From Trileptium ribeirensis (Eukaryota; Nematoda; Enoplea; Enoplida; Thoracostomopsidae), in the NCBI GenBank assembly GCA_030248225.1, contig JASANE010029223.1, positions 1 through 52,767 of the forward strand: a DNA stretch of 52,767 bases, written 5' to 3'. The first letter of the stretch is position 1. Each line of letters begins with the position of its first letter. A program made the translations under genes and the position numbers. The notes under the pieces were generated by a model that did not search any database, was not told where the DNA came from, and was given only the letters and a program-made list of their open reading frames with translations. Of the stretch, positions 1-14,200 are shown one piece after another.

Positions 1-1145
1 TATGTTTGTACTCGTTCAGTTGCGTATTGCTTTATTTGCTACACCTTCTTCAGTACCAAATAAACATATAGATCCAGCAAATTTAAAATTAAAAAAATCT
101 CGAAAATATACAAACACAGTATTTTCTTTTTGTTTGTTCATTTTGTTACTGGTACGCCACCAGTCGGTAAGTCAATGCCTAAGTTTCGAGCTCGGTATCA
201 CGGCCTTAACTTAACACCTGGTGCAAACCTCGATACGTTGACTCCTCGATTACCACAATGCGTGCAACTTATTTGTTGTTGTTGTTATGCATCAGTTACC
301 TTAAGATGTGTGCTCCAATGGTCGAATGCTGTCACAGAGCCAATTCCGGGGTGACAAAAGGCTCAGCCAAATCCGGCCCATCATACATGATAAAATAGCT
401 AAGCTATTCTAGTATGTTTGTATGAGCCGGGGGCGGCTATGTCTATGAATTTGATAGCAGGAACGGACTGCTGCAAAAATCTTTTTTAGCAGACTACGTT
501 ACAAGGAAAATATTTAGTTTCAGTCCTAAAATAGGCAATATTAGTAGTGCTTAAAGGAAAACGCATAATTAAAGCAAAACAAATACGTAAATATCGTAAA
601 TATTTTCGAAATTTTTGTTTAGGCGCCTTTTATAAGCCAATTTAGTACCTATGTAATACACAGTCTTTCATACATAAAAATTATACTATTGTAACGGGTA
701 GTATGTTTCACGAATATATAACCATATGTATCACCAGTTTCCAGTTTTTCGTGATTTTTCATTGTCGTCATGTGTTTCCGGCTTTTAGAGCCGATTCCGA
801 TTTTAGACAGGCGTGCTTTTGAAAGAAAACGTGGTATATGTATATATTTATATTTGCCCAAATAATGATGATTTTGCTTATAACTAGTACATCAATTATA
901 GGTGGGAGGGAAATAAAGTTCATATAGTTGGTTTCGTACTTATGTATTCTTCTTATATGTTTTAGTTTAATAAAAGCTGATAACCAAATCAATATTTAGC
1001 TTAATACTACAATAAGTTTAACTGGGTTTAACCCTCTTGCGGAACAGATATCAGAAAAGATTTTCCTATTAGTAAAGAAATATGAATAATGATCGATTCA
1101 TCAATTTACTTTCTTTTTTCTGTTTAATTTATTTTTTGATTCCAG
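1..1145 (+). other. 3' end of an intron of the cadherin gene
   Basis: No exon was recognised. The stretch ends in a pyrimidine-rich tract followed by ATTCCAG, the acceptor of the first exon seen. A GC-richer patch at about 339-440 (GTCACAG, then GGTGACAAAAGGCTCAG) weakly resembles the dispersed repeat at 38331-38492. No other structure stands out. Confidence 0.6.
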
Positions 1146-2254
1146 GATCGATAATGCTGTTGAAGGCGTTGGATTACGAAACCCAAAAATATTATAATCT
1201 TACAATTGAAGCTTGTCGACTGCAGGTTGTTTGTGACTACGCAACGATTTTAGTTAATGTTACCGACGAAAACGATAATTCCCCAATGTTCACGCAACGA
1301 TACTATGAATTTGCAATAGCACGCGAACTGCCATCAGGAACTGTCGTGGGACAAGTCCGTGCCCACGATGCTGATTCATCGTATTTTGGTACAATTTCTT
1401 ATGCATTGGCACGCGCCTCTGGGCAGTTTCATATCGATCATCAAAGCGGTACTCTGTCACTTGCTTCAGAGCTTGATGCGACCCAGCTTGAATATAACTT
1501 TGTCGTTGAAGCATATGATCACGGAGTCCCGCCGAAAATCTCTGTTGCCGATGTAAAAATTGTCGTTAATTCATCGAATGCAAATGCGCCCATCTTTGAG
1601 CGATTTACCTACGATGTTTCGTTGGACGAAAATGTACCCGTGGGAACAAAGATCGTAAGCGTTCATGCCAAAGACCTTGATATTGACGATCGAATACGTT
1701 ATTCATTTGTTGTTGATGATAGTTCCGATTTTAATGATCATTGGATTTCTGCTGAGCGGTTATTTAGTATCGACCCAGCATCGGGAACAATCACTGTTCG
1801 TAGCCCTCTTGATTACGAGCGAATCGGCCCAGAAGTCATGCTAATCGTACTCGCATCAGATTCTCGACCATTTCCACGCACCGGAACAACCGTCGTCCGC
1901 GTTACAATACGAAATCTGAACGATAATCCACCAAAATTTCAGCCATTACCAGAAAGATTTTTCGTTTCTGTTGGAAAACCTGTTGGATCAGAACTATTTA
2001 CGGTGTTTACAACGGATGCTGATGAACGTAGCAGTGTAGAATTTTCCCACGACAATGATATGCAGGCGTCAAAATCCAGCATAACTTATTCAATTATCAA
2101 CGGATCCGAGTATTTTGCATTTGATCAAACTTTCGGAAACAAGCTTATCACGGTGAAACAATTGTTGGCTGGACTTGAAATCAATTTAATAATTCAAGCT
2201 GAAGACAACGGGGAGCCGGAAAACTTAACTACTTTTCATAAAATGAAAATCGTG
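1146..2254 (+). CDS. Cadherin exon 1 of window: EC-a (end), EC-b, EC-c, most of EC-d
   Basis: This is the largest exon, 1,109 bp. It enters in phase 1 (the codon is completed by GA) after ATTCCAG and leaves in phase 0 at GTG|gtatgt. It begins inside EC-a with LLKALDYETQKYYNLTIEA and its linker DENDNSPMF (1264-1290). EC-b runs to 1597 and ends in a degenerate linker, NSSNANAPIF, instead of DxNDNxPxF. EC-c carries LDENVPVGT, SPLDYER and the linker LNDNPPKF (to 1939). EC-d begins at 1940 and continues into exon 2. An upstream in-frame ATG at 1082 exists, but the stretch before 1146 reads as intron with a good acceptor, so it is not taken as a start. Confidence 0.93.
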
Positions 2255-5200
2255 GTATGTTAATTATAAATATGCAATGTATGAAAATAATCTATAACTG
2301 AGAAATTCATATTGCATTTTGTATAAATTATGTTATTTATGTAAAACTAAGGCTATATACATAAAAATATCTCTACGTATTGGATCAATATGTATTTCTC
2401 CGTTACATAATAATTTTTATGCAAAATCAACTTTTTAAAGTAACTGATATAGGATTACAACTATATTCTTAGGACTTGCGAACCGCTGAACGCTAAGCAT
2501 TGAGATACTATTTCTAGGTGTTCAAACTAAGCTATAAAGTGGATAGGCGCGCTGATACGATTTTACCGCATCCTGATTATATCCCGCAACGTCGAGTACC
2601 ATGATGTCCGAGCATATTTTAAGCCAATATGATTGTGTAAGACATCAGAAAATTTTGGAATTTGGTGGTATTGGAATCCATGACATTTAGCTTGTAATAG
2701 CCTTAAATATTAAATATTATTTACACGGTCGTCACATAAAACTTATACATTAAAACATAATAGTTCGAGAGACAGTGGAAGGAGTCGAGTTCACAACCTT
2801 AGGTTTTTTGAGTCTTACGTTGTAACCGCTGTGATACTATACCGAGATTTTCGGGATTCTGGAAGCCAGTTCTTAAGTGTATTATTGCCGAGAGACATAT
2901 TAACACTCCAGATATCTTTTGCAACACGTGTAAATTCCTTTACAATTTTTGAGCTAACATCATAGTTCGGCATATAAGAAAGAACCATGAACAACAAGCA
3001 ATTCTTTTTAATTGCGTTAATTCCTGATTTGGCAAGTAATTGTTTATTTTTAACAAGATTATCGAATCAAAATAACGTGCTCGATGTCAAAGTTAAGCAC
3101 GTTAGTTATCAAAATATGCTGCTGTATTATGGTAATTTCAGTTGAATTGAGCTAAAAACCCAAAGAACCGTTAAGACGTTTACTTGGTCTGCCAAAGTTT
3201 TCAACTGCAAATTACAGTCAAATTTTGATCAGATTTGATGAGTTTTTGAGCTCAAATTTTGAGCCAAAAGTTTGCACATGTGACGGCACATATGGCTTTA
3301 TTTTTGTAACGTGTGAACTTAAATCCATTTCCGAGAAAATTTTGTATTTTGGCAGGAAAGAATTAACTTATTAAACGGCGTCATTTAAATTTTGCTTATT
3401 TGCGCAATAATTCAGTAGGCAAGGATTAGGAGTTTGTTTACCGAAAGCTAACGGAATGGTCCTACTAACATCGTTCAACAGCTAATGCAACATAGTCCAA
3501 TTACATACACCTTAGGAGAAGTTAGGTTTATTACGAGTTTATCTTATAAATGTATTTTGAGCTGTTTTATAGTTCGATGCTACAATGATAAATTGTGGTT
3601 GATATGTCGACTGGAAGTGGTATCACTCTCGATTTGCTAGTATAATACCACTAACACAAATACTAACGTGTACACCTTCCGACCTTACCTACCGAGCTTT
3701 AATGCAGAAAGCTTCCGCTGTGAATTCAGTTTTTGAGTTACACACCTGCATGTATGAACAGAGCTAATTATTCAAAAAGATTGCAAATATAACAAACTAT
3801 GTTGTGCAACAGAATACGAGATATTATATAAAACATTACTTTGAGTTGGTAGACCTTTCAGTTGAAACAATATTACCGCCAAACCTGGGGATGCTAAAAA
3901 GTCTCACTAAGTTGTAAACTGATTTTTTAATTTTTTTGACGGTGTGGTTTTTCGGCTATGCTCAAATAAACGATTGTTATTCTTTGGCATCAAAAACTAT
4001 GACAGTGTTGCTGAAAAGATGTTGTGTTAACCCCTGATTTTCCTACCCTTCCTAAGCATCGCTGAAAATCGTGTACAATAATGTACGACGAGAGTAATTT
4101 GGCCGATGCATGCTTACGATGGTTACAGAAACTAAAAATTTATACAATGAAGTACGATCAGTGGATGCTATAGTTAATGCTTATGGCTAGAGTATCGAAA
4201 AACACATAAATTCTGATTTACAGTAAAATTTTGTGTTTGTCAGGAATACTAAATCACGAACTAACTTTTACATTATTATCATAGGTACTGCAACAAAGCG
4301 ATAAATACCCAGTATTCAACAATTTGAGCTACGTGTTAGCTGTTCCTGAATTTGTTGATTTACCTTCCAAGCTTTATCAATTCAAATCAGTAGCCATTTC
4401 TGGTGCTCCTTCATATTCCATTCTTCAATCAGATATCGATGGCAAATACCTTAAGGTTGATGCTACAACGGTAAGAAATAGTTAGATTGAATAATGTTCT
4501 GCCTATTACTAGGTCTTTATAGGCTTTAATATTGAATAGATCAAAAAGATCGTATACAATGTCCTTTAAAGAGCTAAAAGTGAAAAAATCTGGGACATGT
4601 ATACACTAATCGTGTAGTGATTCATAACGGCTTGTTGATGAATAAAATTGAATTTGAAGCTGTCAATAGACGTGCGAATTGGAGTTGATGGAATTTTCAA
4701 ACCGTACTTGTCAAATGTATCCTTAGCTGAGATCGCGACTTAATGACAGCCATCTGTGGCAAAGCTCACTATTTGAATATTTGTGTTAGTTGATTCAAAG
4801 AAAATATTTCCAAGTATATTTCCAAGTGTACGTTGAAAATAGAAAAATCGCATCAAAATTTATTTTCTTGATAGTTTTTGGTTGTTTATGTTACAAAACA
4901 TGGTAGCCCAATAATTCTTTAACGTGGGTATTGCCAGTAGTTGTGGAAAGATTTTCCACTGAGTCAAGAGCTGCATTATGGGAAGCGTTTCTGTGTAAAT
5001 GGATGTAGATGCGTTAAATATAATATCAGGATAAATCGGCCTATAGGTTTCTGATTGCATAAATATATTGGTATTGAGACAAGCAGTCTAGCTTAGATTA
5101 TTTATATATATATAACCTAATCTGTCATATCTGCATCAAGTGGTGTATTTCAGTGATTTTATTAACCGCATGAATCTCCAAGATCCATAATTCTTCATAA

Positions 5201-8200
5201 AGTCAGTGCAATTTTAACATATGCATATAACTTGTTATAGTTTCATCCGATTTGGCTCAAATTCTGGAGCAATATAATAACGTCCTTTTATGGGCGCAAA
5301 CGTTTATAATTTATGTATTCAGCATAGATTTAAGAATGTTACTTTGATAATATCTATTTTCTATTTTGTGTAGGTATCAAAATGAAACAGTTATAATTCT
5401 AGCGTTTAAGCTAACTATCCGAAGCTTTTTTTGTATTTTTAAAACTTCATGCCATTTTCTTTGCAAAAGGCGACATTACATAACAATTTCGAACATTTTA
5501 CCAATTTTGAAAATTTTATATTTTAATGCAGGCTTAAGTAGTGACGTGCCCTAGTATATTTAATTTATGTTCACGGATCCTCGAATGAAATGACTTTATA
5601 GGGGTTATTCACGAGCTGTGGATACGCGTAGCAGCAGGAATACATATTCCAGATATACAATGCCAGCTTTTATACTTTATAGGGTGAACTGTATGGTCTG
5701 TCAAGCCTGAAAACTTTGCTCACAAATGGAGAGTCGCTATTTTTTATCCTTCGGGCAACCAACAGCGAGGATGACCGATATTACTCTGACGTTGCGGTAT
5801 ATTGTAATAGCATTATTAACTTCTCAGTTATAGTAAATCTAGAATTTGTCGAATCAGATAAAACAATTTTTTATATTGACAGTATTCCATCGACAGCATG
5901 AATAAAAATCGGTACTACTTGCTTAATGATTAAGCAAAAAGATTGGCTTCACGTAGTGATTATGTTAAGATATACCACATTGTACTGCGTACTTCGTATT
6001 TAACCAAGTTACTTATTCATTTTCTACAGCGGTATGAAATCCACCACTTTCAAGTACAAGTCTACTACACTATTTCACTAAGTTTTGTTCATTGAAGTGT
6101 TGGGACATTTTTAAAATTTAGACATATGTTTACATAGGTACAGGGACTGACACGAAAATGCTTTCACAAGTAGAGCGTTAGATAACGAAAATATTTTGAC
6201 CACTAGCTGTTATCTTTTACGTGTTGTCCTTAGCATAAAACTCGTTTTTGGGTTATTTTTCCAAATCGCCTGAAGTATCGAACCCTCAATCGATCATAGC
6301 AGTGCACAGGAATATCCTGTTGTACCATATAGTAATACCAACAAAGAATATATAGATGGTTTCTAGTATTTTAGAAGTAACTGCATACTATTTTTATTTA
6401 CCGACTGCGCGAAATATCCAAAATCTCGGAATGTTTTATTTTTTAAGAATTTAAAAGCAATGACCTAGTTCAATTGAACGAAAAATTAACCAAATTTTAA
6501 CTGCTTTCTAGTTGACTATTTTTACTGAATACTTTTCCTGGAGTTTATGCAATTGTACTACAGTGCTGTAATGTAGTATATACAATGGTATGACCATTAT
6601 GAAGACTCTATAAACATTATTGTTGCCCTGAGTTTGGAAGAGTTGTCCAGGCATGATTTTAACTTCTGTGGTACCGGAACATTAATTTGTGTTTAAGTAG
6701 GTGGTCCAAAAACATGGGTGGCATAGTTTAGATTTAGGGTCAGCGATATTGTCTATTTTCGAGGTACTTGCCAACCACAGCATACTATTAGCGGTCGTTA
6801 AAAATAATTTTGAGCAACATGATGATTTTTACAGGTGAAAAGCGATAGAAAACCAGGAAAAGTTAACACAAATTGATGTTTATTTGACAATACCGCCTTA
6901 ATTTTACATTAATTTATGGATTTCTCTATAACCATACATATCGACCAGTAAGTAGTCGAAAGCTAAGCAGAGATCTGCTGGTTGGTTATTGTACGACGAA
7001 TTGCAGAGATGTAAAACTAACTACATAGAACCATAGTAAGAAAACTTCCCGAACATAAGACTATTGTAAAATGCACGTGTTGCGATGGTAGAACATACGA
7101 GAGTATTAGTCAAGTTATAAACGTGGTTCAATCACATCATTTAGTAATATCAAAATCAAAATCAAAATCAATATCAAGATGATTTCAGTAAACGTAAATT
7201 TGATGAGGATTATGAAGATTTTCCAGGTTCGCGTTATGCCAGAAGGACTTGCAGCGGATCGAATAAACTTGCCTGTTGTTTTTCGTTCTCCTCTATATCG
7301 GCTAGAACTTGAAGAAGGAATTCCACCAAATACTCCGTTAAATTTATCATTGGATCTTAAGTTTCAACATCCAAAAGGAGCCAAAGTAAGCGTCTTATTT
7401 TATACAGATATTGTATTTTAATATCTAGTTTCGTTCAAACTCTCTACGACTATTGACAACGATGTAGCTCTATGTTTGAATCGCACTGAGTTTAAATGCA
7501 ATACGACACGCAGTGGCAGTCATTCGGCACAACGATACACCTATATTCGTCTATGTTCAAAGACGGCAGATTTGTGCCCTCCCTCCCCGACCGGCTAATT
7601 CCCCTCTGTGGGAGGACGACCGTTATCCTTCCTTGAGTACCCGTCTATCCCCTGTGGACCTCGGACATCGTGTACGCATGCCTATATTGCCCGGTAATGC
7701 AGTCCGGGCCACTGATAGGGTTATGACAGCATCAATAAAATAGTATCACAGTTCTAGCAATAGTTTTGTAACTTGCCGATGAAGTCGTAATATATTTCAG
7801 CAGCTACTTTTATTTAGGCATGTCATTAAAACAGACGTGTGTTAATCTTTTTTGAATCAGTTCACATTTGGTATTGGTGTTTTCGGATTTCGTCTGTCTG
7901 TGAATAATGTGAATTTGTATGTTATGAGCTAACAACAGCATTATATAACCATTCGACCACATCTCTGCAGCAATTTGACGTGTATGATGTTTTTTAAATA
8001 ATAAAAACATTAATGGTTGATTCCAATTTTTAGTCTCGGACGTTGTGATCTAATCACCCTGCATAAGCGGCAACCAATATGCGGTGAGATACTAGTGGTA
8101 AATTCCAATATGCCACTTTGCACTGTTAATTTAACTGCACAATAAAACATACGAAGACCAATATTATGATGTTACACTGCTATAATATATATGTATGCAT

Positions 8201-11200
8201 ATCACACATGCCGAAGAAGACGTTCAGGCGGCTACTTCCTAAAACTTCGGACTCCGCCCTCCCCCGGGACCCTGGTCTAGCCGTTTGAGAACGATCCCTA
8301 TACACCTGGAGAAAATTTTCGGCATTTTAGCAAAAATTGGCAAAATGAGTGCGCAAATCGGGGTAAAATTGGCTGTTCAGAGTTGGGTGGTGGGAGTCAA
8401 CTTTTTTCAGCACTATAGGATGACGCATAACACTAGCATGCAATGTAAATGCAAAGTTGTTTCGTCTACATGTCAGGGAGCATGTAGACTTGAATTATTA
8501 AATAGTTACAAAGTGCAGAAAACAGCCAACTCTCGAACACGCTATAAAAGAGCAGATGGCGCTGTTAATAAACATAAATATAACTACATCGTTTAGCAGT
8601 ATTTTCATTGCTACTGTGGTCGAATTGCAGAGCGTCGGCCTTGCACAGAAGTTGAAGCCTTTTACTGTTTTAGATATTTTTTGTTTTACTAGTTATGATA
8701 TTCGATTGTTCACTGTTTCGTTTCTTAGAAGTAAGATTAGGTATTTATATCGGTGTAGGTTTAAAACAGTATAAACTGCTGTGGCACATTTTTTAGGATA
8801 AACTAATTTGGCTTATTGTAAAGACACAGCGGGAACTAGACTTTTCAACAACAAAGCTGGTTTCCTTTTTGGAGTAAAGATTGGTTGACTAGATAATATC
8901 ACTGCGCAATGTCTAGCGTTTGTTGGATGACTTTTAGTGATTTGGCGTTGACGAAAGTTGTCATCGAACAAAATGTGTATTGATTATCATTAATGCCGCT
9001 AATATCGTAATTTACTCACAACGTACACGTAAAATGGGCTTCCAAACACATTTTTTTCGAATAATTTCGGAAACTATGTTTAGCATAAATTTCTGGTTCG
9101 GGAAAGTGGTGGTCTGAATTTAGTTGTATAAGAACATGGGTGAAGTGTCAATTTGTGGTCTAAGAATGTGAGGTGTCAAGATTTGGTGGTTCAAGAGGAT
9201 GGGTTGGGTGCGATTTTGGTAGTCCAGGAACATGGATAATGTGTACTTTGGTATTCCAACAGCATTATGGAGTGTAAATTTTTGCGGTATAAGAACATTG
9301 GTTTTGTGTAATTTGGTGCTCCAAGAACATATTAGTGGTGTAAATGTTGTGGTTCGAGAACATGGAAGAGGCATAAATTTAGTGGTCTAAGAGCATGGGT
9401 GAGGTACTCATGTTTATGGCCTAGCATATGGCTTATGAATCTGTGATTGGCAAAGCCGAAACGTCTGTGACGTACCACGGTCAATTATACGGAAAAGCTG
9501 AAGAGTGGCACACTCTTTTGCAAAATCGACCATCATCGAATCTAATAATAACAATACTTCAGACATTACATTTATATTGATTGTTGCGTCACGAATAATT
9601 TCAATGTATTCTTAATTTACTTATACATTACAGATCGAATTTGATGTAATCCCGCATGGAATTTTAAGAGTTTCGCCGCAAGGATTGTTGGAGACAGTCA
9701 CTGAAGTTGATGCGGAATCGTTAATTCTAAATCCTGATGGAATTGTTGAGTTTGAGGTAAAATAAAGGACAAAAAACAGTTGCACTCGAGTTCGCGGTAA
9801 GCTCAGAGTAGCTGGCCGAATTATCTCACCATCCCCTATATACTTTTGCTTACTACTCGTTAGATAGAAAGTGAAAAAATACACAACGCATAATTATAAT
9901 TAAACTGTATTCCCGAAAGCTGTAACATTTTTATACTTATGCCGAACTATGGATCGTACATTGTGCCAATGAATGTATGCGTTTATATATATCCAAGTAG
10001 AGCTCTCGGTCAGTCAGATCCTGATAGATAATTCAGCCTATTGTAAAGTTATCACTAGCTTTTGTCCAAGTTCTTGTTTTGAACATTATCGTTTTATCAT
10101 CCAAAAACCGTGAGAAAACTGGGACAATATTCTTGTCCTCAATACGCTTACATGATTCGATGTTGTTGGAAATTTTACAAGTAAGAAGCCAGGTGATGTA
10201 CGAATGCATATTAAGCTCTAGTGTTTTATGTAGTATGAGAACCGTTTAGCATAAAATTTCAAACTGAACTGACCATAATGTTAGGATCTGCGTCATGAAG
10301 AAGCTATGTGGCAGCGTAATTTCTGTGTTCTAATTGAATTGAACCAGTGAGGTATGTAACTTAAATTACTTAAAATTATTTTCCGGTGCCATAACCAATA
10401 CTGTCAGTTTGGGTGGCTGAACTAATATTAGACAGCTTCGAGCAAACACAGATATTTTCTCCATAGTTATGTCGTTGTTATTTCCTGACCGGTGTAAACA
10501 GTTAATAGCCTCTTAAAACACAGACTCTCCTCATAAACTAATTTTTCCCAGGCTTACATTTATACAAATCAGATTGTTTCATTTTTAATCTAAATTTAAA
10601 CTGTTACATCGTAAATAAGCACAACCAATAGTCAAAAGATGCTCAGCCGTACAGTTTGAGACTTATTGGCACCGTTGTATCATGAGGTTAGAATATTATA
10701 AATTCGAGTACTTCGTTAAATCGTGCATCTAATTCGCTGAATGCTCGCTAAATCACGCTATAGAAATCTTCTGACATCACTACTGCATGACTATTGTGAA
10801 TTTGGTTGTACACGTAATAGTTGTAGCACAAATCGTGCGTTAAATGATTTGTACGCACGGTTGTGACGAGTTCAGACGAGTGCGTCAGCACGAGTTTGAA
10901 CGAGTCGAACAACACAACCGTGCGTACAAATCACTTTATGCACGCCTGGCTGTGCTACAAATGACTTGTAATACAGCTAATTTAGCTAACCGTGCGTTAA
11001 GTCAATTTGATTCACGGCTTTAACTATATAAGCTGTGTTACAGGGTTATTTGAAGCACAGTGTATTTGCAAGTTTACAACAATATGTTTATTATTGTTGC
11101 AGGCCACAGCACGGATTGGACAAAAAGTTGGTAGGACTATTATAGAAGCCAAAATTATAGACATTAACGAATTCAAACCGAATTTCAAGCAAAATAATGT

Positions 11201-14200
11201 TTGGGTTAACGTCAGTGAAGTGAGCTTTATATTATATTTAGCATCGTTTTAATACAATTTGCGCGTTGTTTAAAAAAATACACCGTTTGCAATACCAAAC
11301 CGTACCCTTGAAACATGTGGATTCATGTAGAAAAAGCACAGTAATTCAAAATGGGCGATGTATATAAGAAGAGTAAATGTTTAGAAAAGAAGAACAGCTT
11401 AGAGCGGCAGTTTCAGAGGAGGCAGCTTCCTGATTTAGTCTTACGCTTAGTCTAAGCCCTATATAAAATGTGAAGCTTACGCTTAAGTACTGACAACGGT
11501 ATTGCTTGTCCTTAATTACTGGGCTACTACAAACGGTTTCGACTGCCGAAACATGTGTTGCCGTAACATGTGCAAAAGATGCTTCTCTACGTGCTATTGT
11601 TCGCTCGAATTGTGATGAGATTCAAGGATCCGAGCAACAGCGTCTGCATAGCTCAGCGGTTAGCGAGCGCAAGTCTAACGTAAGCGGCTCAGATTTAACA
11701 ATTTGTTCAACGTTTGGCGAAATTCAAACTAATTCATGAAGTACATGGTTAATGAAAATTAAATAGACGCTTGTGTGAACACTTATGGTTAATCAGTATG
11801 ACGAAGCCTCGTGGTCTTAGCTTATTTAATTCTGTAACTTAAAGTAACTGAATTGTATCAATGTATTTATACATTAGTATTTTTTATTTTTTACAATTTA
11901 TTCGTTTATGTATTTATATATTTATTTATTTATTACGGATTTTTAAGTTTTGTTTATTTTCGCATCAGTTAGGCTGTGACATTGTTTTCACTTTTGTCAA
12001 ACTGTGAACAAATCATTTGCTGTCTTGAACGTGTCACAAATCCGGCCACTGGAGTCTGCATAGCACGCGAACGTGGCGTGCGGCAAGCGTCCCGGATTCG
12101 TGGGACTACCAAGAAAACATTTAAATATTCCACGTAATTGATGTCGTCGAAAGCTAGATTATCAAGTTTAGAAGATCTAAAAACAAAAGCTATAGTGTAT
12201 GTAAATTCAACACAAGTGTTCTTTGCATGGTAAGAATGATGTTGTGCGCCTGTCTTCTGGCATTGGTTGCAATACCTTGAGTAAAGCGGAATTAAGCAAA
12301 CTTATTTTACAATTTCTGGGGCTAGAGAGTTAGATTGACATACCTGTTAAAACATACATATTTATAAACAAATTGTGTAGAAAACTTACAAGCAGAGATT
12401 ATATGTAATGTTAAAATGTATTACGTATTACAAAATGCGCACAAAATCATCATTACCGCATACTGTGAATATTATATTCAATGGACTGTATATAATATAG
12501 AAAACATCAACATAAAAATTTGCAAATGTAGGTATATATCTAAAAGTCAAGTTTAGATACGATTGGGACGTCGTCTAAAAATGTGTTTCGGTGGGTAGGT
12601 ACATAGGTATTAATTTAAAGATTTTGTGGATCCCCAAAGTATCGTTTCGCTCGCAGTTATGCAACAGTCTAAATACAGATACGTACAATGGGACTATTCG
12701 ATCCAAACGCTTTCCCGATGACTATTTTGGAAAATCCAGCAACGACAAGCGAAGCGGGACAAGGGGACATTTCCTGCCTATTTATTGTTGTGACACCCTT
12801 TTGCCGAGACAAACTTTTTCGATGCAAAACACAAAGTTCTTTCACGAGAAAAGTTTTCAGATAAGCAGCTTGTTTTAAATTAATGTGCATGGTAATAGTT
12901 TTTGCAACCTGCTAATTCGCAATCACAGAGTTGTTTAAACAGTTCTCGAATATCATGTTTTGTAATTGGCAATAATTTAGTCAGAAAGGTAGTAATTGCT
13001 GCTAACATCGGACGATGAATTATTACTGAGATTCACATATTTACAAAAAAATTTATTTAATTTCAACAAATTTAGAAAAATTTTTGTGCTAACACTACAC
13101 TGGTGCCGTTTAATATAGATTGACTATTCCAACTGTCTCCGATGCGAAACTAAAAAGTCGCTCTTTCAAAGAAGCATTAAATCTCAATTCTAATAATTAA
13201 CATGAGTGCCATGAGTTATTTACCACCATCTTCATGTACATCTGCATTCTTGTCCATGTGCATGCATGGTCATTCTCAAATTCAAAAAATGAAAATAGTA
13301 TTTGAACATAGTACGCGTTTGTCTAGGGCTAGTAAACTGGATAGTTCAATAGTTGTGTTTTGCTCAAATTGCAATATCGGAGCATTGGGGCCAAAGCCAT
13401 ATCAATCCATGAACTGTACGTTTTGTAAGTAACTATGAACTTGGATGAGGTGCGAAAGCGGCAAAGTTTGATTCAAATTTCTAATTTTCACAGTGTACAC
13501 GTAAGCATGAACAAGAGTCAGTCATACAGGTGACTGTTTCATACTAGTGACTCGCATTTTCCACGTTCTTTAATGCGCATGAAATGGGATTATTAGATAA
13601 CATACATAGAAGGGACGCCTTTTGGGATGATCTATAGACGCCATTCTGATCATATATTGTCATTCTAACTTGGTTTCCACATATATGTATATATAAGTTT
13701 GTATTTGATTGAGCCATTTAAAGCATTTCGAGTTGTTATAGCGACGATAGATTTTTAGGACGCAGAAATTGGATCAGTCATTGTGGAACTTCAGGCCGAA
13801 GATTTTGATGTGAACGATCGTCGATCGCTAACTTATTTTATTCCTGAGAGTAAGCTAAAACGTCTGAATAGTCCAATCGCTGTTAACTTCATGCTACATA
13901 TATAGTTTATAATTAACATAAAATTACAATGTTACAATTATAGTAACAGTTTTTTCTCATTGAACTATATATCTTTATGGCATAAAAATGTGTCCTGTAT
14001 TCATATCCAGTTTTTCAAATATTCCATGAAATTTTAAATATCTAGATATGTTTATTTCGTTTATCATCGTTGGATTTGGTTTAGCATTCCAGTGGAAGCG
14101 TTTAACCAAAAGTGCGTCAACACTATATTGCAGCATTGTCACGGGCTCGGCTGTATTGCTCGGTGATTGCTTATGAATCGTGTGGTTTTTGTCAGCTCGC

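Larger units (their letters stand above)
7386..9633 (+). other. Intron 4
   Basis: 2,248 bp. It contains a GC-rich block (7555-7720), a member of a GC-rich dispersed family (8205-8400), a TATA plus AATAAA stretch that resembles an LTR (8465-8600), and a degenerate ~32-bp tandem array (9106-9410). No exon was found. Confidence 0.65.
11220..13758 (+). other. Intron 6
   Basis: 2,539 bp. It holds a member of dispersed family D (11376-11467), a tRNA-like SINE candidate (11476-11725) and an inverted-orientation member of family E (11970-12080). A very AT-rich run lies at about 11860-11950. The remainder shows no exon. Confidence 0.65.

Noticed and set aside
1082..1145. In-frame ATG and hydrophobic segment before the first exon, resembling a signal peptide
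   Set aside because: The segment is the pyrimidine tract of an intron ending in ATTCCAG. The protein after 1146 begins in the middle of an EC repeat, so this is not a protein start.
8285..8596. 103-codon open frame on the + strand
   Set aside because: It runs through a dispersed GC-rich repeat and a TATA-containing stretch, and the translation has no domain character.
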